DNA of 12,615 bases from Hyphomicrobiales bacterium (lineage in GTDB: Bacteria > Pseudomonadota > Alphaproteobacteria > Rhizobiales > HXMU1428-3). Shown here in pieces: positions 1-9,959 of this stretch; the stretch's first letter is position 1; every line of letters begins with the position of its first letter. The stretch is from assembly GCA_021775385.1 (NCBI GenBank), contig JAJFHW010000192.1:1-12615 (forward strand). Direction: 5' to 3'. The translations under genes were made by a program, and so were the position numbers. A model generated the notes under the pieces. That model had not been told where the DNA came from and did not search any database. It worked only from the letters and a program-made list of their open reading frames with translations.

Positions 1-1323
1 AAACTCTCTGTCCCAACTAAGTTTTTAAGAAAATGGCTGGTTTCACACTATTACGATGTTGTAGTTAGAGTTGCATCCGAAGAATATTCAAAAACTGATC
101 AAGCAGTTAGCTCTGCAACATTTAATGTGCGCCAACCTATCGCCGTTAAAGATGCTGGTGAAGTTGAGGTTTGCACGAAATCATCACCAACTAAACGCAC
201 GTCTGTTGGATCACCCGTTCAAGGTGGTGGGATCTTTAGCGATGGAAACAATGAGAACTTCACTGAATACGAAGGGTTTCAAGGATCTCCGCTTGATAAA
301 CGTTTTACTTTTGAAAGCTTCGTAACTGGTGCTTCTAATCGTTTAGCTTTTGCAGCGGCACAACAAGTTTCTGAGTGTCTTGGGCAAAATTTAAAATTCA
401 ACCCTTTGTATATTCATTCATCTGTTGGTCTTGGGAAGACACACCTTTTGCATGCTATTGCCTGGGATGTGGCGAAACGCCATAGCTCTGCTCGCGTGCT
501 TTACCTCACTGCTGAGCGGTTTATGTATAGCTTTATTGACGCGCTTAGAACTCGCGATGCCATGGCATTTAAAGATAAATTGCGCGGCATTGATATTCTC
601 TTGATTGACGATATGGAATTTCTACAAGGTAAAGCTACTCAGCAAGAATTTGGCCACACACTGAATTCTCTTATCGATAGCAATAAGCAAGTTATCGTTG
701 CCTCTGACAGAGCGCCAACGCAACTGGAGAGCTTGGATGCTCGCATGCGTTCTCGTTTAGGTGGTGGCTTGGTTGTTGAAGTTGAAGCACTTGACTTTGA
801 TCTTCGCTCGCAAGTTCTTCGTAGCCGGATTCAAGAAAAAATCTCTGAAGATCCGAGCTTCATTGTGCATGAAGAAGTTATCAACTTCCTTGCTGATCGG
901 CTCACTGAAAGCGGCCGCGAACTTGATGGAGCTGTTAATCGAATTTATGCCAACTCGCAATTTACAAGCGAGCCAATTACACTCACTGCTGTTGAGCATA
1001 TTATTCGCGACTTGATGTGCTCGAAGGAACCTCGCCGCATTAAAATAGATGATATTTTAAAAGTCATTTCTCGTCACTATGGCGTGTCTCGCGGTGATAT
1101 TCTTTCAGAACGTCGCAATCGCTCGATTGTCCTGCCTCGTCAGGTTGGTATGTATCTAGCTAAACGCTTAACGGCACGTTCGTTACCTGAAATTGGTCGA
1201 CGTTTTGGCGGCAGAGATCACACAACAGTCTTGCATGCTATTCGCAAGATTGAGAAAGAAGTTGCCGGCAACCAAACACTTCGAGAAGACCTTGGTATTC
1301 TTGAAAGATTGCTGAAAGACTAA
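1..1323 (+). CDS. dnaA: Chromosomal replication initiator DnaA (5' end missing)
   Basis: ATP-dependent initiator that binds DnaA boxes at oriC, melts the origin and loads helicase. The frame is open from base 1 to TAA 1321-1323, giving 440 visible residues. The first codons read LSVPTKFLRKWLVSHYYD, typical of the second half of domain I, so the true start lies outside the window and the GTG at 127 is internal. Residue numbers below count from base 1. A short linker (domain II) precedes the AAA+ domain, with the P-loop VGLGKTHLL at about 142-150, Walker B LLIDD at 200-204 and sensor 1 VASD near 233-236. The C-terminal DNA-binding domain carries the DnaA signature GGRDHTTVLHA at about 403-413. 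The two residues before VGLGKT are Ser-Ser instead of the common Gly-Gly; I recall this variation from rhizobial DnaA. Probably 40-60 N-terminal residues are missing. The terminator at 1358-1399 ends the unit. Confidence 0.97.
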   Translation, partial: KLSVPTKFLRKWLVSHYYDVVVRVASEEYSKTDQAVSSATFNVRQPIAVKDAGEVEVCTKSSPTKRTSVGSPVQGGGIFSDGNNENFTEYEGFQGSPLDKRFTFESFVTGASNRLAFAAAQQVSECLGQNLKFNPLYIHSSVGLGKTHLLHAIAWDVAKRHSSARVLYLTAERFMYSFIDALRTRDAMAFKDKLRGIDILLIDDMEFLQGKATQQEFGHTLNSLIDSNKQVIVASDRAPTQLESLDARMRSRLGGGLVVEVEALDFDLRSQVLRSRIQEKISEDPSFIVHEEVINFLADRLTESGRELDGAVNRIYANSQFTSEPITLTAVEHIIRDLMCSKEPRRIKIDDILKVISRHYGVSRGDILSERRNRSIVLPRQVGMYLAKRLTARSLPEIGRRFGGRDHTTVLHAIRKIEKEVAGNQTLREDLGILERLLKD

Positions 1324-1357
1324 CTTTTTAGATCTAACAGTTCTGATCAACCTCATT

Positions 1358-1399
1358 AAAAAAGGCTGGCTTCATCTTGAGCCAGCCTTTTTGTTTTTT
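1358..1399 (+). terminator. Rho-independent terminator of dnaA
   Basis: A perfect 7-bp GC-rich stem, GGCTGGC (1364-1370) with GCCAGCC (1381-1387), encloses a 10-base loop. Six A before it (1358-1363) can extend the stem with the following T's. The 3' side is TTTTT, one G, then TTTTTT (1388-1399). It starts 34 bases after the dnaA stop, so it should separate dnaA transcription from dnaN. Confidence 0.9.
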
Positions 1400-1568
1400 G
1401 CCTTTAAAAGCGACATGATGGGCCGTTTTTAATCAAATTTAGATCCACCTCAATGGATGATGTCCACAAATTGCTGAAAAAAAGAGAAAAGCTGTAAAAA
1501 CTAGGCCTTTACCGCCTAAAAACTATTGCAAAATCACACTATAACGGGTTCAATTGCGGTCCCTAACG

Positions 1569-1581
1569 GATCAATTTGATC
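1569..1581. repeat. 13-base perfect palindrome upstream of dnaN
   Basis: GATCAA, one central T, then TTGATC. The symmetry is complete over 6 bp on each side, and the element sits about 110 bases before dnaN. It could be an operator or a chance palindrome. No protein can be assigned to it. Confidence 0.4.
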
Positions 1582-1631
1582 TTGGCGAATTTTCTTACGT
1601 TTCTAGAGCGTTCCTTTTTTCCCAAAAGTAG

Positions 1632-1661
1632 AAGACACTTTTAGGTGGAGCGCTGTAGACT
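1632..1661 (+). promoter_or_regulatory. Weak candidate dnaN promoter
   Basis: AAGACA (1632-1637) and TAGACT (1656-1661) are separated by 18 bases and lie 30 bases before the dnaN ATG. Both boxes match the sigma70-type consensus only partly. The case rests mainly on the need for a promoter after the dnaA terminator. Confidence 0.2.
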
Positions 1662-1691
1662 AGTCAAACACTCAATAAGTGGAACAAAAAG

Positions 1692-2807
1692 ATGCAACTT
1701 GTCATTGAAAAAAGCGCTCTTCTTAAAGCTCTTAGCCATGTAACAAGCATTGTGGAGCGGAGAAATACCATTCCTATTTTGTCAAATGTTTTACTTGTTG
1801 CTTCTGGAGACCATCTCTGCTTAACCGCGACAGATTTAGAGCGCGAAGTTATTGAAAAAGTTCCGGCTAAAATTGGCAGTGAAGGTGGCACCACCGTACA
1901 AGCTCATGTGTTACACGATATTGTTCGCAAATTACCTGATGGAGCTGATGTTGAACTCTCTCGCGGAGACGATGACAGGGTGATGCTGGCAGCAGGTAAG
2001 GGACGTTATGATTTACAGGCGCTTCCTTCTGATGATTTTCCTGAGCTAAGCACAGATGATTTGAGCCATAAATTTTCTTTAAAATCGTCTGACTTGAAAC
2101 AATTAATTGAGAAAACAAAATTTGCGATCTCAACTGAAGAAACACGCTACTACCTCAACGGTATTTATTTACATGAAGCTGAAACTGATGGCACCTCTAT
2201 GTTGCGCGCTGTTGCAACGGACGGTCACCGTTTGGCACAAGTTGAAGTTAATTTACCTGATGGTGCATCTGACTTGCCTGGTGTGATTATTCCCCGCAAG
2301 ACTGTTGCGGAAATTCAGAAGATGGTAGCTGACACTGAGAGTGATGTAACCATCGAGATGTCAGATGCGAAAATTCGTTTTTCTGTTGGTGACCTTGTGA
2401 TGACATCTAAACTCATTGATGGCACATTCCCGGACTATAGCCGCGTTATTCCAACGGCAAATGACAAAGCTCTTTCTGTTTCTCGTGAAGTTTTTGCAAA
2501 GGCAGTTGATCGGGTTTCTACGCTTTCCTCTGATAGAGGCCGGGCTGTGAAATTGAATTTGAGCGAGCAAAAACTTGTTCTTACAGTGAATAATCCTGAT
2601 AGCGGTAGTGCAACTGAAGAAATCACAGTTGACTACAATGATGAAGCCCTAGAAATCGGCTTTAATGCCCGTTATTTGATGGATATCACTCAACAACTAG
2701 AGAGCGATACTGCGAACCTTCTTCTTGCTGACCCAGGCTCACCAACAATGGTGCGTGATGGTGACGACCTTTCAGCTCTTTATGTTTTGATGCCAATGAG
2801 AGTGTAA
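1692..2807 (+). CDS. dnaN: DNA polymerase III beta subunit (sliding clamp)
   Basis: Ring-shaped dimer that encircles DNA and tethers the replicative polymerase and other clamp-binding proteins. The 371-residue length is normal for the family, which has three repeated clamp folds. Recognisable blocks are RRNTIPILSN at 23-32, TRYYLNGIYLH at 151-161, ATDGHRLA at 175-182 and the C-terminal MPMRV, a typical clamp ending at the hydrophobic cleft. The ATG at 1692 gives the usual N-terminus (MQLVIEKSALLKAL). The Shine-Dalgarno is weak (GGA at 1681-1683). recF follows after 6 bases, so the two genes are surely co-transcribed. Upstream, a terminator and 368 bases separate it from dnaA. Confidence 0.97.
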   Translation: MQLVIEKSALLKALSHVTSIVERRNTIPILSNVLLVASGDHLCLTATDLEREVIEKVPAKIGSEGGTTVQAHVLHDIVRKLPDGADVELSRGDDDRVMLAAGKGRYDLQALPSDDFPELSTDDLSHKFSLKSSDLKQLIEKTKFAISTEETRYYLNGIYLHEAETDGTSMLRAVATDGHRLAQVEVNLPDGASDLPGVIIPRKTVAEIQKMVADTESDVTIEMSDAKIRFSVGDLVMTSKLIDGTFPDYSRVIPTANDKALSVSREVFAKAVDRVSTLSSDRGRAVKLNLSEQKLVLTVNNPDSGSATEEITVDYNDEALEIGFNARYLMDITQQLESDTANLLLADPGSPTMVRDGDDLSALYVLMPMRV

Positions 2808-2813
2808 GTTCAC

Positions 2814-4016
2814 TTGACCAGCGCTTTCGAAATACGCCCCAATGAACAAGATGGGTCTCTCTCTGAGAATGTTAACGGTAGTGAGCGCAATTGGATTGAG
2901 CAAATTTCATTGCATCAATTCAGAAATTATTCCTCTCTAAAACTTACTTTAACACCCAAGCCCATTGTTCTTGTTGGCTCGAATGGTGCTGGAAAAACCA
3001 ATTTATTGGAAGCTGTTTCTCTTCTCAGCCCTGGTCAGGGGTTGAGGCGTGCGGTAACAGCTGATTTAGCCGCCTTTTCTGGAAATGGGGATTGGGCTGT
3101 ATCTGCGAAAGTTCACGGTGCTATGGGCGAGGCACAAATAGGCACTGGTGTTACTGGAGCTGCTCTTACAGAAAGTGTCCGCCGCAAGGTACGTATTGAT
3201 GGCGAGACCTTAAGCTCTTCCACTCCCCTTGGACAATCCATTCAAATATTATGGCTAACTCCCTCTATGGATGGCCTATTTACAGGAGCTGCCTCAGAGC
3301 GGCGACGCTTTCTTGACCGACTTATGCTGGTTTTTAATCCTGAGACACGCAAACAATGGTCGCAATTTGAACGAGCTATGCGCCAGCGAAACAAACTCCT
3401 AGAGACGCATGAAACATCAGATTATATGTTTGTTGGTCTTGAAATCCAGATGGCTGAATATGGAGTTGCGCTGGCTGCCAGTCGCCTTGAGGCGATCGAA
3501 CGTTTGCGTGGTGTGATTAGAGACACCAGAGATGAGCAAACGGCTTTCCCCTTTGCCACCCTTGCCTTAGATGGAATTTTAGAAAAAGCGCTTGAAAGCA
3601 AGGCTGCGGTTGATGTCGAGGACGAGTATCGTATTATTTTACGAGAAAACAGGTTACAGGATCGCGCTGCCAAACGCACGCTTGAAGGCCCGCATCGGAC
3701 TGATTTTATAGTTGGACACGGCCCTAAAGCCATGCCAGCTAAACTTTGCTCAACCGGCGAGCAAAAGGCACTTTTGACAGGGCTCATTCTAGCACATGCG
3801 AGGCTTGTTCATGATAAAGCCGGTGGCTATGCCCCTTTGCTGTTATTAGATGAAATTGCGGCTCATTTCGACCAAGAAAGACGCCATGCACTGTTCGAAG
3901 AAATCCTAAAACTTAACTGCCAAGCGTGGATGACCGGCACTGATAGGTCTAGCTTTGAATTTTTTGGGAAAAACGCCCAAATATTCACCGTTGATGGCGC
4001 TGAAATAGTCGCATAA
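2814..4016 (+). CDS. recF: Recombination/repair ATPase RecF
   Basis: SMC-like ATPase that acts with RecO and RecR to load RecA at gapped DNA and helps restart stalled forks. It has 400 residues, with Walker A GSNGAGKT at 55-62, the RecF/ABC-type signature CSTGEQKALL at 312-321, Walker B LLLLDE at 342-347 and a GPHRTDF block at 292-298. The start must be TTG at 2814: the frame has an in-frame TAA at 2805-2807 (the dnaN stop) and no ATG or GTG before the conserved ISLHQFRNYSSL block. This leaves about 28 residues ahead of the usual RecF N-terminus. The gap to dnaN is 6 bases and the Shine-Dalgarno is poor, so translation is probably coupled to dnaN. Confidence 0.95.
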   Translation: MTSAFEIRPNEQDGSLSENVNGSERNWIEQISLHQFRNYSSLKLTLTPKPIVLVGSNGAGKTNLLEAVSLLSPGQGLRRAVTADLAAFSGNGDWAVSAKVHGAMGEAQIGTGVTGAALTESVRRKVRIDGETLSSSTPLGQSIQILWLTPSMDGLFTGAASERRRFLDRLMLVFNPETRKQWSQFERAMRQRNKLLETHETSDYMFVGLEIQMAEYGVALAASRLEAIERLRGVIRDTRDEQTAFPFATLALDGILEKALESKAAVDVEDEYRIILRENRLQDRAAKRTLEGPHRTDFIVGHGPKAMPAKLCSTGEQKALLTGLILAHARLVHDKAGGYAPLLLLDEIAAHFDQERRHALFEEILKLNCQAWMTGTDRSSFEFFGKNAQIFTVDGAEIVA

Positions 4017-4334
4017 TTTTTTTAGCTATGCTAATGTTATGACTTAGAAAAATTAACTTACTTATTCTGATTCTTTATACTTTTTCTTTTTAAACTCGCT
4101 AAATTAATTTTTAATGGTTTTCTAGGTCAGGTTACCGCCTGTTATTGCAGGATAAAGAACCAAATTTGTAGTTTTAATTCAACGTTTTTTCCGTTTTTTA
4201 TCTTCCCGAACAGGCTGGCTGAACAGGCTAATTTTTTGCTTTGTTATTTTGGAATAAAACGCGGTTTTTGTTTTTTGTAGATATATTTTGTTTGTTCCCG
4301 TTCGATTTTTTGGGAATTTCAGGTTTATATCCAC

Positions 4335-4401
4335 TTTTTACCTTGGAGGGGGAAAATTGTTTATCCCCTTTTTTACCTGGGGGGAAAATTGTTTATCCCC
4401 C
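4335..4401 (+). repeat. Tandem direct repeat of a G-tract/C-tract hairpin
   Basis: The 20-base core GGGGAAAATTGTTTATCCCC occurs identically at 4349-4368 and 4381-4400, a 32-base period. Each copy is preceded by TTTTTACC (4335-4342 and 4370-4377), with a 3-base length difference between copies. Each core is itself an imperfect palindrome: four G-C pairs, an A-T pair, an A/A mismatch, two A-T pairs and a TTGT loop. The 3' arm of copy 1 can equally pair with the 5' arm of copy 2. The element lies about 100 bases upstream of gyrB. Confidence 0.85.
4349..4374 (+). terminator. Terminator-like hairpin, possible gyrB attenuator
   Basis: Hairpin copy 1 (4349-4368) is followed directly by six T (4369-4374), the layout of an intrinsic terminator. 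Copy 2 lacks a T run and is followed by CATGCA. It may end recF transcription, or act as an attenuator ahead of gyrB given the competing pairing with copy 2. The A/A mismatch weakens the stem. Confidence 0.45.
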
Positions 4402-4432
4402 ATGCACTGGACTTTCAGCCATCAACCTATGA

Positions 4433-6955
<2,523 letters not shown>

Positions 6956-6963
6956 TAATTTTA

Positions 6964-6988
6964 TCATTCGCTCATTTTAAACGAATGA
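6964..6988 (+). terminator. Weak stem-loop after gyrB
   Basis: TCATTCG (6964-6970) pairs perfectly with CGAATGA (6982-6988) around an 11-base loop. An alternative CTCATT/AATGAG stem overlaps it. There is no T run afterwards, so termination is doubtful. It may instead be a processing or pausing element before the hydrolase gene. Confidence 0.3.
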
Positions 6989-7000
6989 GATCTTGTCGAG

Positions 7001-7717
7001 ATGAAAACAGGGCAGCATATTGTTTTATTGCCAGGGCTAGATGGATCAGGTCTATTTTTTGAGGCGTTTAGAAAGCTTTTGCCTTCTTCTGTCACCACTC
7101 AAGTTATCTCTTATCCGAGAGATGAGTGCCTGACTTATAGTGAGACAGTTGATTATATTTACGAGCAACTACCGCGTGATAAGGACTATGTTCTTCTAGC
7201 CGAATCCTTTTCTGGCCCTGCCGCTATTGTACTTGCTGACCTTACTCCTTTTAAGTTAAAGGGACTTATCCTTGTATCCACATTTTGCTTTTCTCCTTTG
7301 TCACCTTTCAAAACGTTGCTAGCTACTAAGCTGCTATTTTTACTTAATTTTTCTTCCCCGTCTCGGTTCATCAACTGGCTTTTATGCAATGATATAGATT
7401 TTGATTTAGCTAATCGCGTTGCCCGGGTTGTTGATGCTCTTCCTGCGCGCACAGTTAAGCAACGCATCCTATCGGCTCTTCAAGTCGATTTGCGGGGTGC
7501 GCTAGATGATATGGAAGTGCCTGTCTTAGTACTTAGCGCCGGAGAAGATCGATTGCTTGAAGCATCGACTGCATTCACTATTAAGAAGTATTATGAAAGC
7601 GCTACCATTATCGAAGTGGAGGGCCCTCATTTCTTGATGCAATGCAACCCTGAAGGCTGTTTAACGGCGATAGAACCTTTCTTAAAGAGATCTCAATCTG
7701 TGCTTTCTGATGTGTAG
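7001..7717 (+). CDS. Small alpha/beta hydrolase, substrate unknown
   Basis: A 238-residue alpha/beta-hydrolase-fold protein, probably cytoplasmic since no signal peptide is visible. The N-terminal strand and oxyanion loop read LLPGLDGSG (9-17). The nucleophile elbow is AESFSG (67-72), a variant of G-x-S-x-G with Ser69 as the likely nucleophile. The acid is probably Asp183 in AGEDRLL and the base His210 in GPHFLMQ. All three catalytic positions are therefore present. Its family includes esterases, thioesterases and BioH-like enzymes; the sequence does not say which. It starts 45 bases after gyrB with a weak Shine-Dalgarno, so it may share gyrB transcripts. Its last 25 bases overlap the 3' end of the minus-strand lutC remnant. 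Confidence 0.85.
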   Translation: MKTGQHIVLLPGLDGSGLFFEAFRKLLPSSVTTQVISYPRDECLTYSETVDYIYEQLPRDKDYVLLAESFSGPAAIVLADLTPFKLKGLILVSTFCFSPLSPFKTLLATKLLFLLNFSSPSRFINWLLCNDIDFDLANRVARVVDALPARTVKQRILSALQVDLRGALDDMEVPVLVLSAGEDRLLEASTAFTIKKYYESATIIEVEGPHFLMQCNPEGCLTAIEPFLKRSQSVLSDV

Positions 7718-8433
7718 ATAAGTATGATTAATTCTATCGGTCCATGAGCACCCAGGGTTAAAGTCTGTTCGATATCTGCCGTTCTTGATGGTCCACTAAT
7801 CATATTAATTGACCGAGGTGGAAAGACTTGCCTGCTTGAATTTGCTTCTTTCTTACTCAAAGAAAAAGCTTGCTCGTAGGTTTGGCATAGTGTGTTTTTG
7901 TCGAGTAACACAATATGACAAGTGGTGAGGTAATTTAGCCAGGTTGGGTTTGCGCACCCAGAACTTAAGAATAAGGAGCCTGTTTCAGAAGCTGCTGCAA
8001 ACGCCGTTGTGAGAGCGCATGCCAAATTATAATTTTCATTATTTTTCTCAAAGCTTTCCACTTCGATGAAATTCACCTGACCGTTTGAGTGCGCTTTCAG
8101 TTTATTTACGAGCTCGTTTTTTCCTATTAAAACATCTATTCAATAAGATTTTTATTTTAAAATATCTTCTAGTTTTTCAATGATTTTTGTTTCGGAACAT
8201 TCATGTATTTCAGCGCTTTGTGTAGTTAAGACCGCTTTGAATTGAAACAGTTTTTCTTCAGCTGTTTTTTCTTGAGGTTGGTAACTGAACTTTTGATAGG
8301 TTTCAGTTTGTTCTTTTAATTTTACTTCTTGTTCTTTTGTAAAGTTAGTCTGACTGACTGCTGATTTGATATTCTTGAAAAATTGTTTGCGGCGGTCAGA
8401 ATTTGAACTGATTGCTTGAGGTTTATTGTTCAT
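7693..8433 (-). pseudogene. lutC: Lactate utilisation protein C, interrupted by two stops
   Basis: LutC is a LUD-domain protein that works with LutA and LutB in NAD-independent L-lactate oxidation. The frame runs from ATG (8433-8431) to TGA (7695-7693), 247 codons with stops, which fits the family length. Codon 94 is TAA (8154-8152) and codon 98 is TGA (8142-8140). The same frame then resumes with IDVLIGKNELVNKL and the conserved blocks AAASETGSL and GPSRTADIEQTLTLGAHGP. Both halves are thus in one frame and otherwise well preserved, indicating very recent inactivation, a compensating pair of indels, or sequence error. The start overlaps the lutB stop as TAATG and has a good Shine-Dalgarno (complement of 8441-8446). 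The 3' end overlaps the convergent hydrolase gene. A GTG at 8076 could start the C-terminal half but has no ribosome binding site. Confidence 0.85.
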
Positions 8434-9923
8434 TATTTTGCCCTCTCGTTTTCTTTTGCGCTTTTTGCTTTATCTTCATCTCTTTTTTTCATCCAGGCGG
8501 TTTGAAAACTTGTTGAAGTCATTTCTGGAAGTGCTCTGTGCTTTTGCCAATTTTTTATACCGGGAACGATACTCATCAACCAATTTTGTTTCGCTGCGAG
8601 TGAGAGAAATGGTAAGCCTGCCTTCATAGCAAAATTATAAAGCTTGGGGCGTTTCGCAATTTGGCTCCATAAAGCCATCGTTACTTTTGCAAAAGGGGGA
8701 CGTTTGTTTAAAGGTTGCTCTCGTAATTTTCGCATTAATTTTGTTAATGGAATTTGCATGGGGCACACTTCATTACAACGCCCGCAAAAGCTTGAGGCAA
8801 AGGGGAGGTCTTTTGCCTTTTCACCAAAATAGTGAGGTGATAAAACTGCACCCATGGGACCAGGGTAAACTGTACCATAAGCATGACCACCTAAATTTTG
8901 ATAGACGGGGCAATGGTTTAGACAAGCACCGCAACGAATACATCTGAGCATTTCAGCAAACTCTGAGCCGAGCATTTTACTCCTGCCATTGTCTAGGAGC
9001 ACGATATGAAATTCTTCTGGGCCTGATGTATCTTCTACTCTTTTTGGCCCTGTAGCAAAAGTTGTGTATGTCGAGATCGATTGTCCTGTCGCGGAGCGCG
9101 CCAACAATCTTAGCAAGACCGATGTGTCTTCTAATGTGGGGACGAGTTTTTCTAAACTGGCGATAACGATATGAGTTTTCGGCAAAGATTGGCAGAGATC
9201 ACCATTGCCTTCATTCGTGACAATGACTGAAGACCCAGTTTCTGCTATGAGAAAATTTGCACCAGTAATGCCGACATCTGCATTGATGAATTTCTCTCTT
9301 AAAATAAGTCGAGCTTCTTTTACAAAATCGGATGGTGTTTCTAACTTTCGATCTTTGGATAAATGCTTGTGGGTGTTTAAAAAGTCTTTGCGAATGTTAT
9401 CTCTGGTTAAGTGAACAGCGGGAGCAATGATGTGACTTGGCATCTCTCCTCTTAATTGAATGAGATATTCCCCTAAATCCGTTTCTACTGTTTCATAGCC
9501 TTGCTCTTCTAAGAAATGCGTCAGGCCGATTTCTTCTCCTACCATAGTTTTACCTTTGGCAATGAGTTTTGCACCTTTTTCACTGCAAATTTCATTTATG
9601 ATATCAAGGGCATCTTGAGGTTCTGGAGCAAAATGCAACTTCCCGCCCGAATTTTGAACATCATCCTCAAATTGTTCTAAATATTTTTCTATATTTGCTA
9701 ACGTATGATTTTTAATGCGAACGGCCTGATCTGAGAAATCAGAGAATTCTGGGAGTGCTGCTTTGGCTTTTGCTCGTTTGCTAACAAAGCCGGAGGGGAT
9801 CACGGACAATGCTTGTTGTAACTTTTTATCTTCAAGGGCGTCATGTGCCCTTTCTTTAAAAGAAGGCACTTCTATACTAGGAGACGCAGAGTTCACTTGC
9901 TTTTCAAAAGTTTGATTGGACAT
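8433..9923 (-). CDS. lutB: Lactate utilisation iron-sulfur protein LutB
   Basis: Iron-sulfur subunit of the LutABC complex, which oxidises L-lactate to pyruvate and passes electrons to the respiratory chain. Start chosen at ATG 9923-9921 (496 residues, near the family norm). The frame extends to an ATG at 10022, but the extra 33 residues are encoded by a 17-base tandem repeat and neither ATG has a strong Shine-Dalgarno. Residues from 9923: an N-terminal FKERAHDALEDKKLQQAL block (about 22-39) typical of LutB, a LUD domain with GITGANFLIAETGS at about 218-231, a first cluster motif CIRCGACLNHC (Cys 328, 331, 334, 338), a second motif CGRCNEVCP (Cys 380, 383, 387), and a C-terminal helical extension. 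All seven Cys are present. lutC follows with a TAATG overlap. lutA is not adjacent: upstream lies the divergent ggt. Confidence 0.93.
   Translation of the reverse strand: MSNQTFEKQVNSASPSIEVPSFKERAHDALEDKKLQQALSVIPSGFVSKRAKAKAALPEFSDFSDQAVRIKNHTLANIEKYLEQFEDDVQNSGGKLHFAPEPQDALDIINEICSEKGAKLIAKGKTMVGEEIGLTHFLEEQGYETVETDLGEYLIQLRGEMPSHIIAPAVHLTRDNIRKDFLNTHKHLSKDRKLETPSDFVKEARLILREKFINADVGITGANFLIAETGSSVIVTNEGNGDLCQSLPKTHIVIASLEKLVPTLEDTSVLLRLLARSATGQSISTYTTFATGPKRVEDTSGPEEFHIVLLDNGRSKMLGSEFAEMLRCIRCGACLNHCPVYQNLGGHAYGTVYPGPMGAVLSPHYFGEKAKDLPFASSFCGRCNEVCPMQIPLTKLMRKLREQPLNKRPPFAKVTMALWSQIAKRPKLYNFAMKAGLPFLSLAAKQNWLMSIVPGIKNWQKHRALPEMTSTSFQTAWMKKRDEDKAKSAKENERAK
8441..8446 (-). promoter_or_regulatory. 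lutC ribosome binding site inside lutB
   Basis: On the minus strand AGAGGG lies 7 bases before the lutC ATG, within the last codons of lutB. Together with the TAATG stop-start overlap this shows that lutC was translationally coupled to lutB. Confidence 0.6.
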
Positions 9924-9959
9924 TGTTTTTCTTTTATCATTAACTCGGTCATTATTTTT

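Larger units (their letters stand above)
1324..1691. other. dnaA-dnaN intergenic region
   Basis: A 368-base noncoding gap. It contains the dnaA terminator, a small hairpin TAGGC/GCCTA (1502-1506 with 1514-1518), a perfect inverted repeat GATCAA-T-TTGATC (1569-1581), and a short AAAAGT/ACTTTT inverted repeat (1624-1629 with 1637-1642). One 7-of-9 match to the DnaA box is present (TCCACA core near 1459-1467). This is not enough to call an origin. The region presumably carries the dnaN promoter. Confidence 0.6.

Noticed and set aside
127..1323. dnaA starting at the GTG at 127
   Set aside because: The frame is open back to base 1 and the upstream codons encode recognisable DnaA domain I, so the gene is cut by the window edge.
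4208..4229. Alphaproteobacterial LexA (SOS) box made of two GAAC half-sites
   Set aside because: The spacing between GAAC and GAAC is 9 bases, not the 7 expected for GAAC-N7-GAAC, and the unit is better described as a 9-base direct repeat.
4348..4384. G-quadruplex upstream of gyrB
   Set aside because: Only two long G-runs are present, each next to a matching C-run, so hairpins are the simpler reading.
4241..4432. A 63-residue protein in the recF-gyrB gap
   Set aside because: It runs through the hairpin repeats, has low-complexity composition and no ribosome binding site or recognisable motif.
8152..8433. Independent 93-residue hypothetical gene
   Set aside because: It is the N-terminal part of lutC: same frame as the downstream LUD fragment, coupled to lutB by TAATG.
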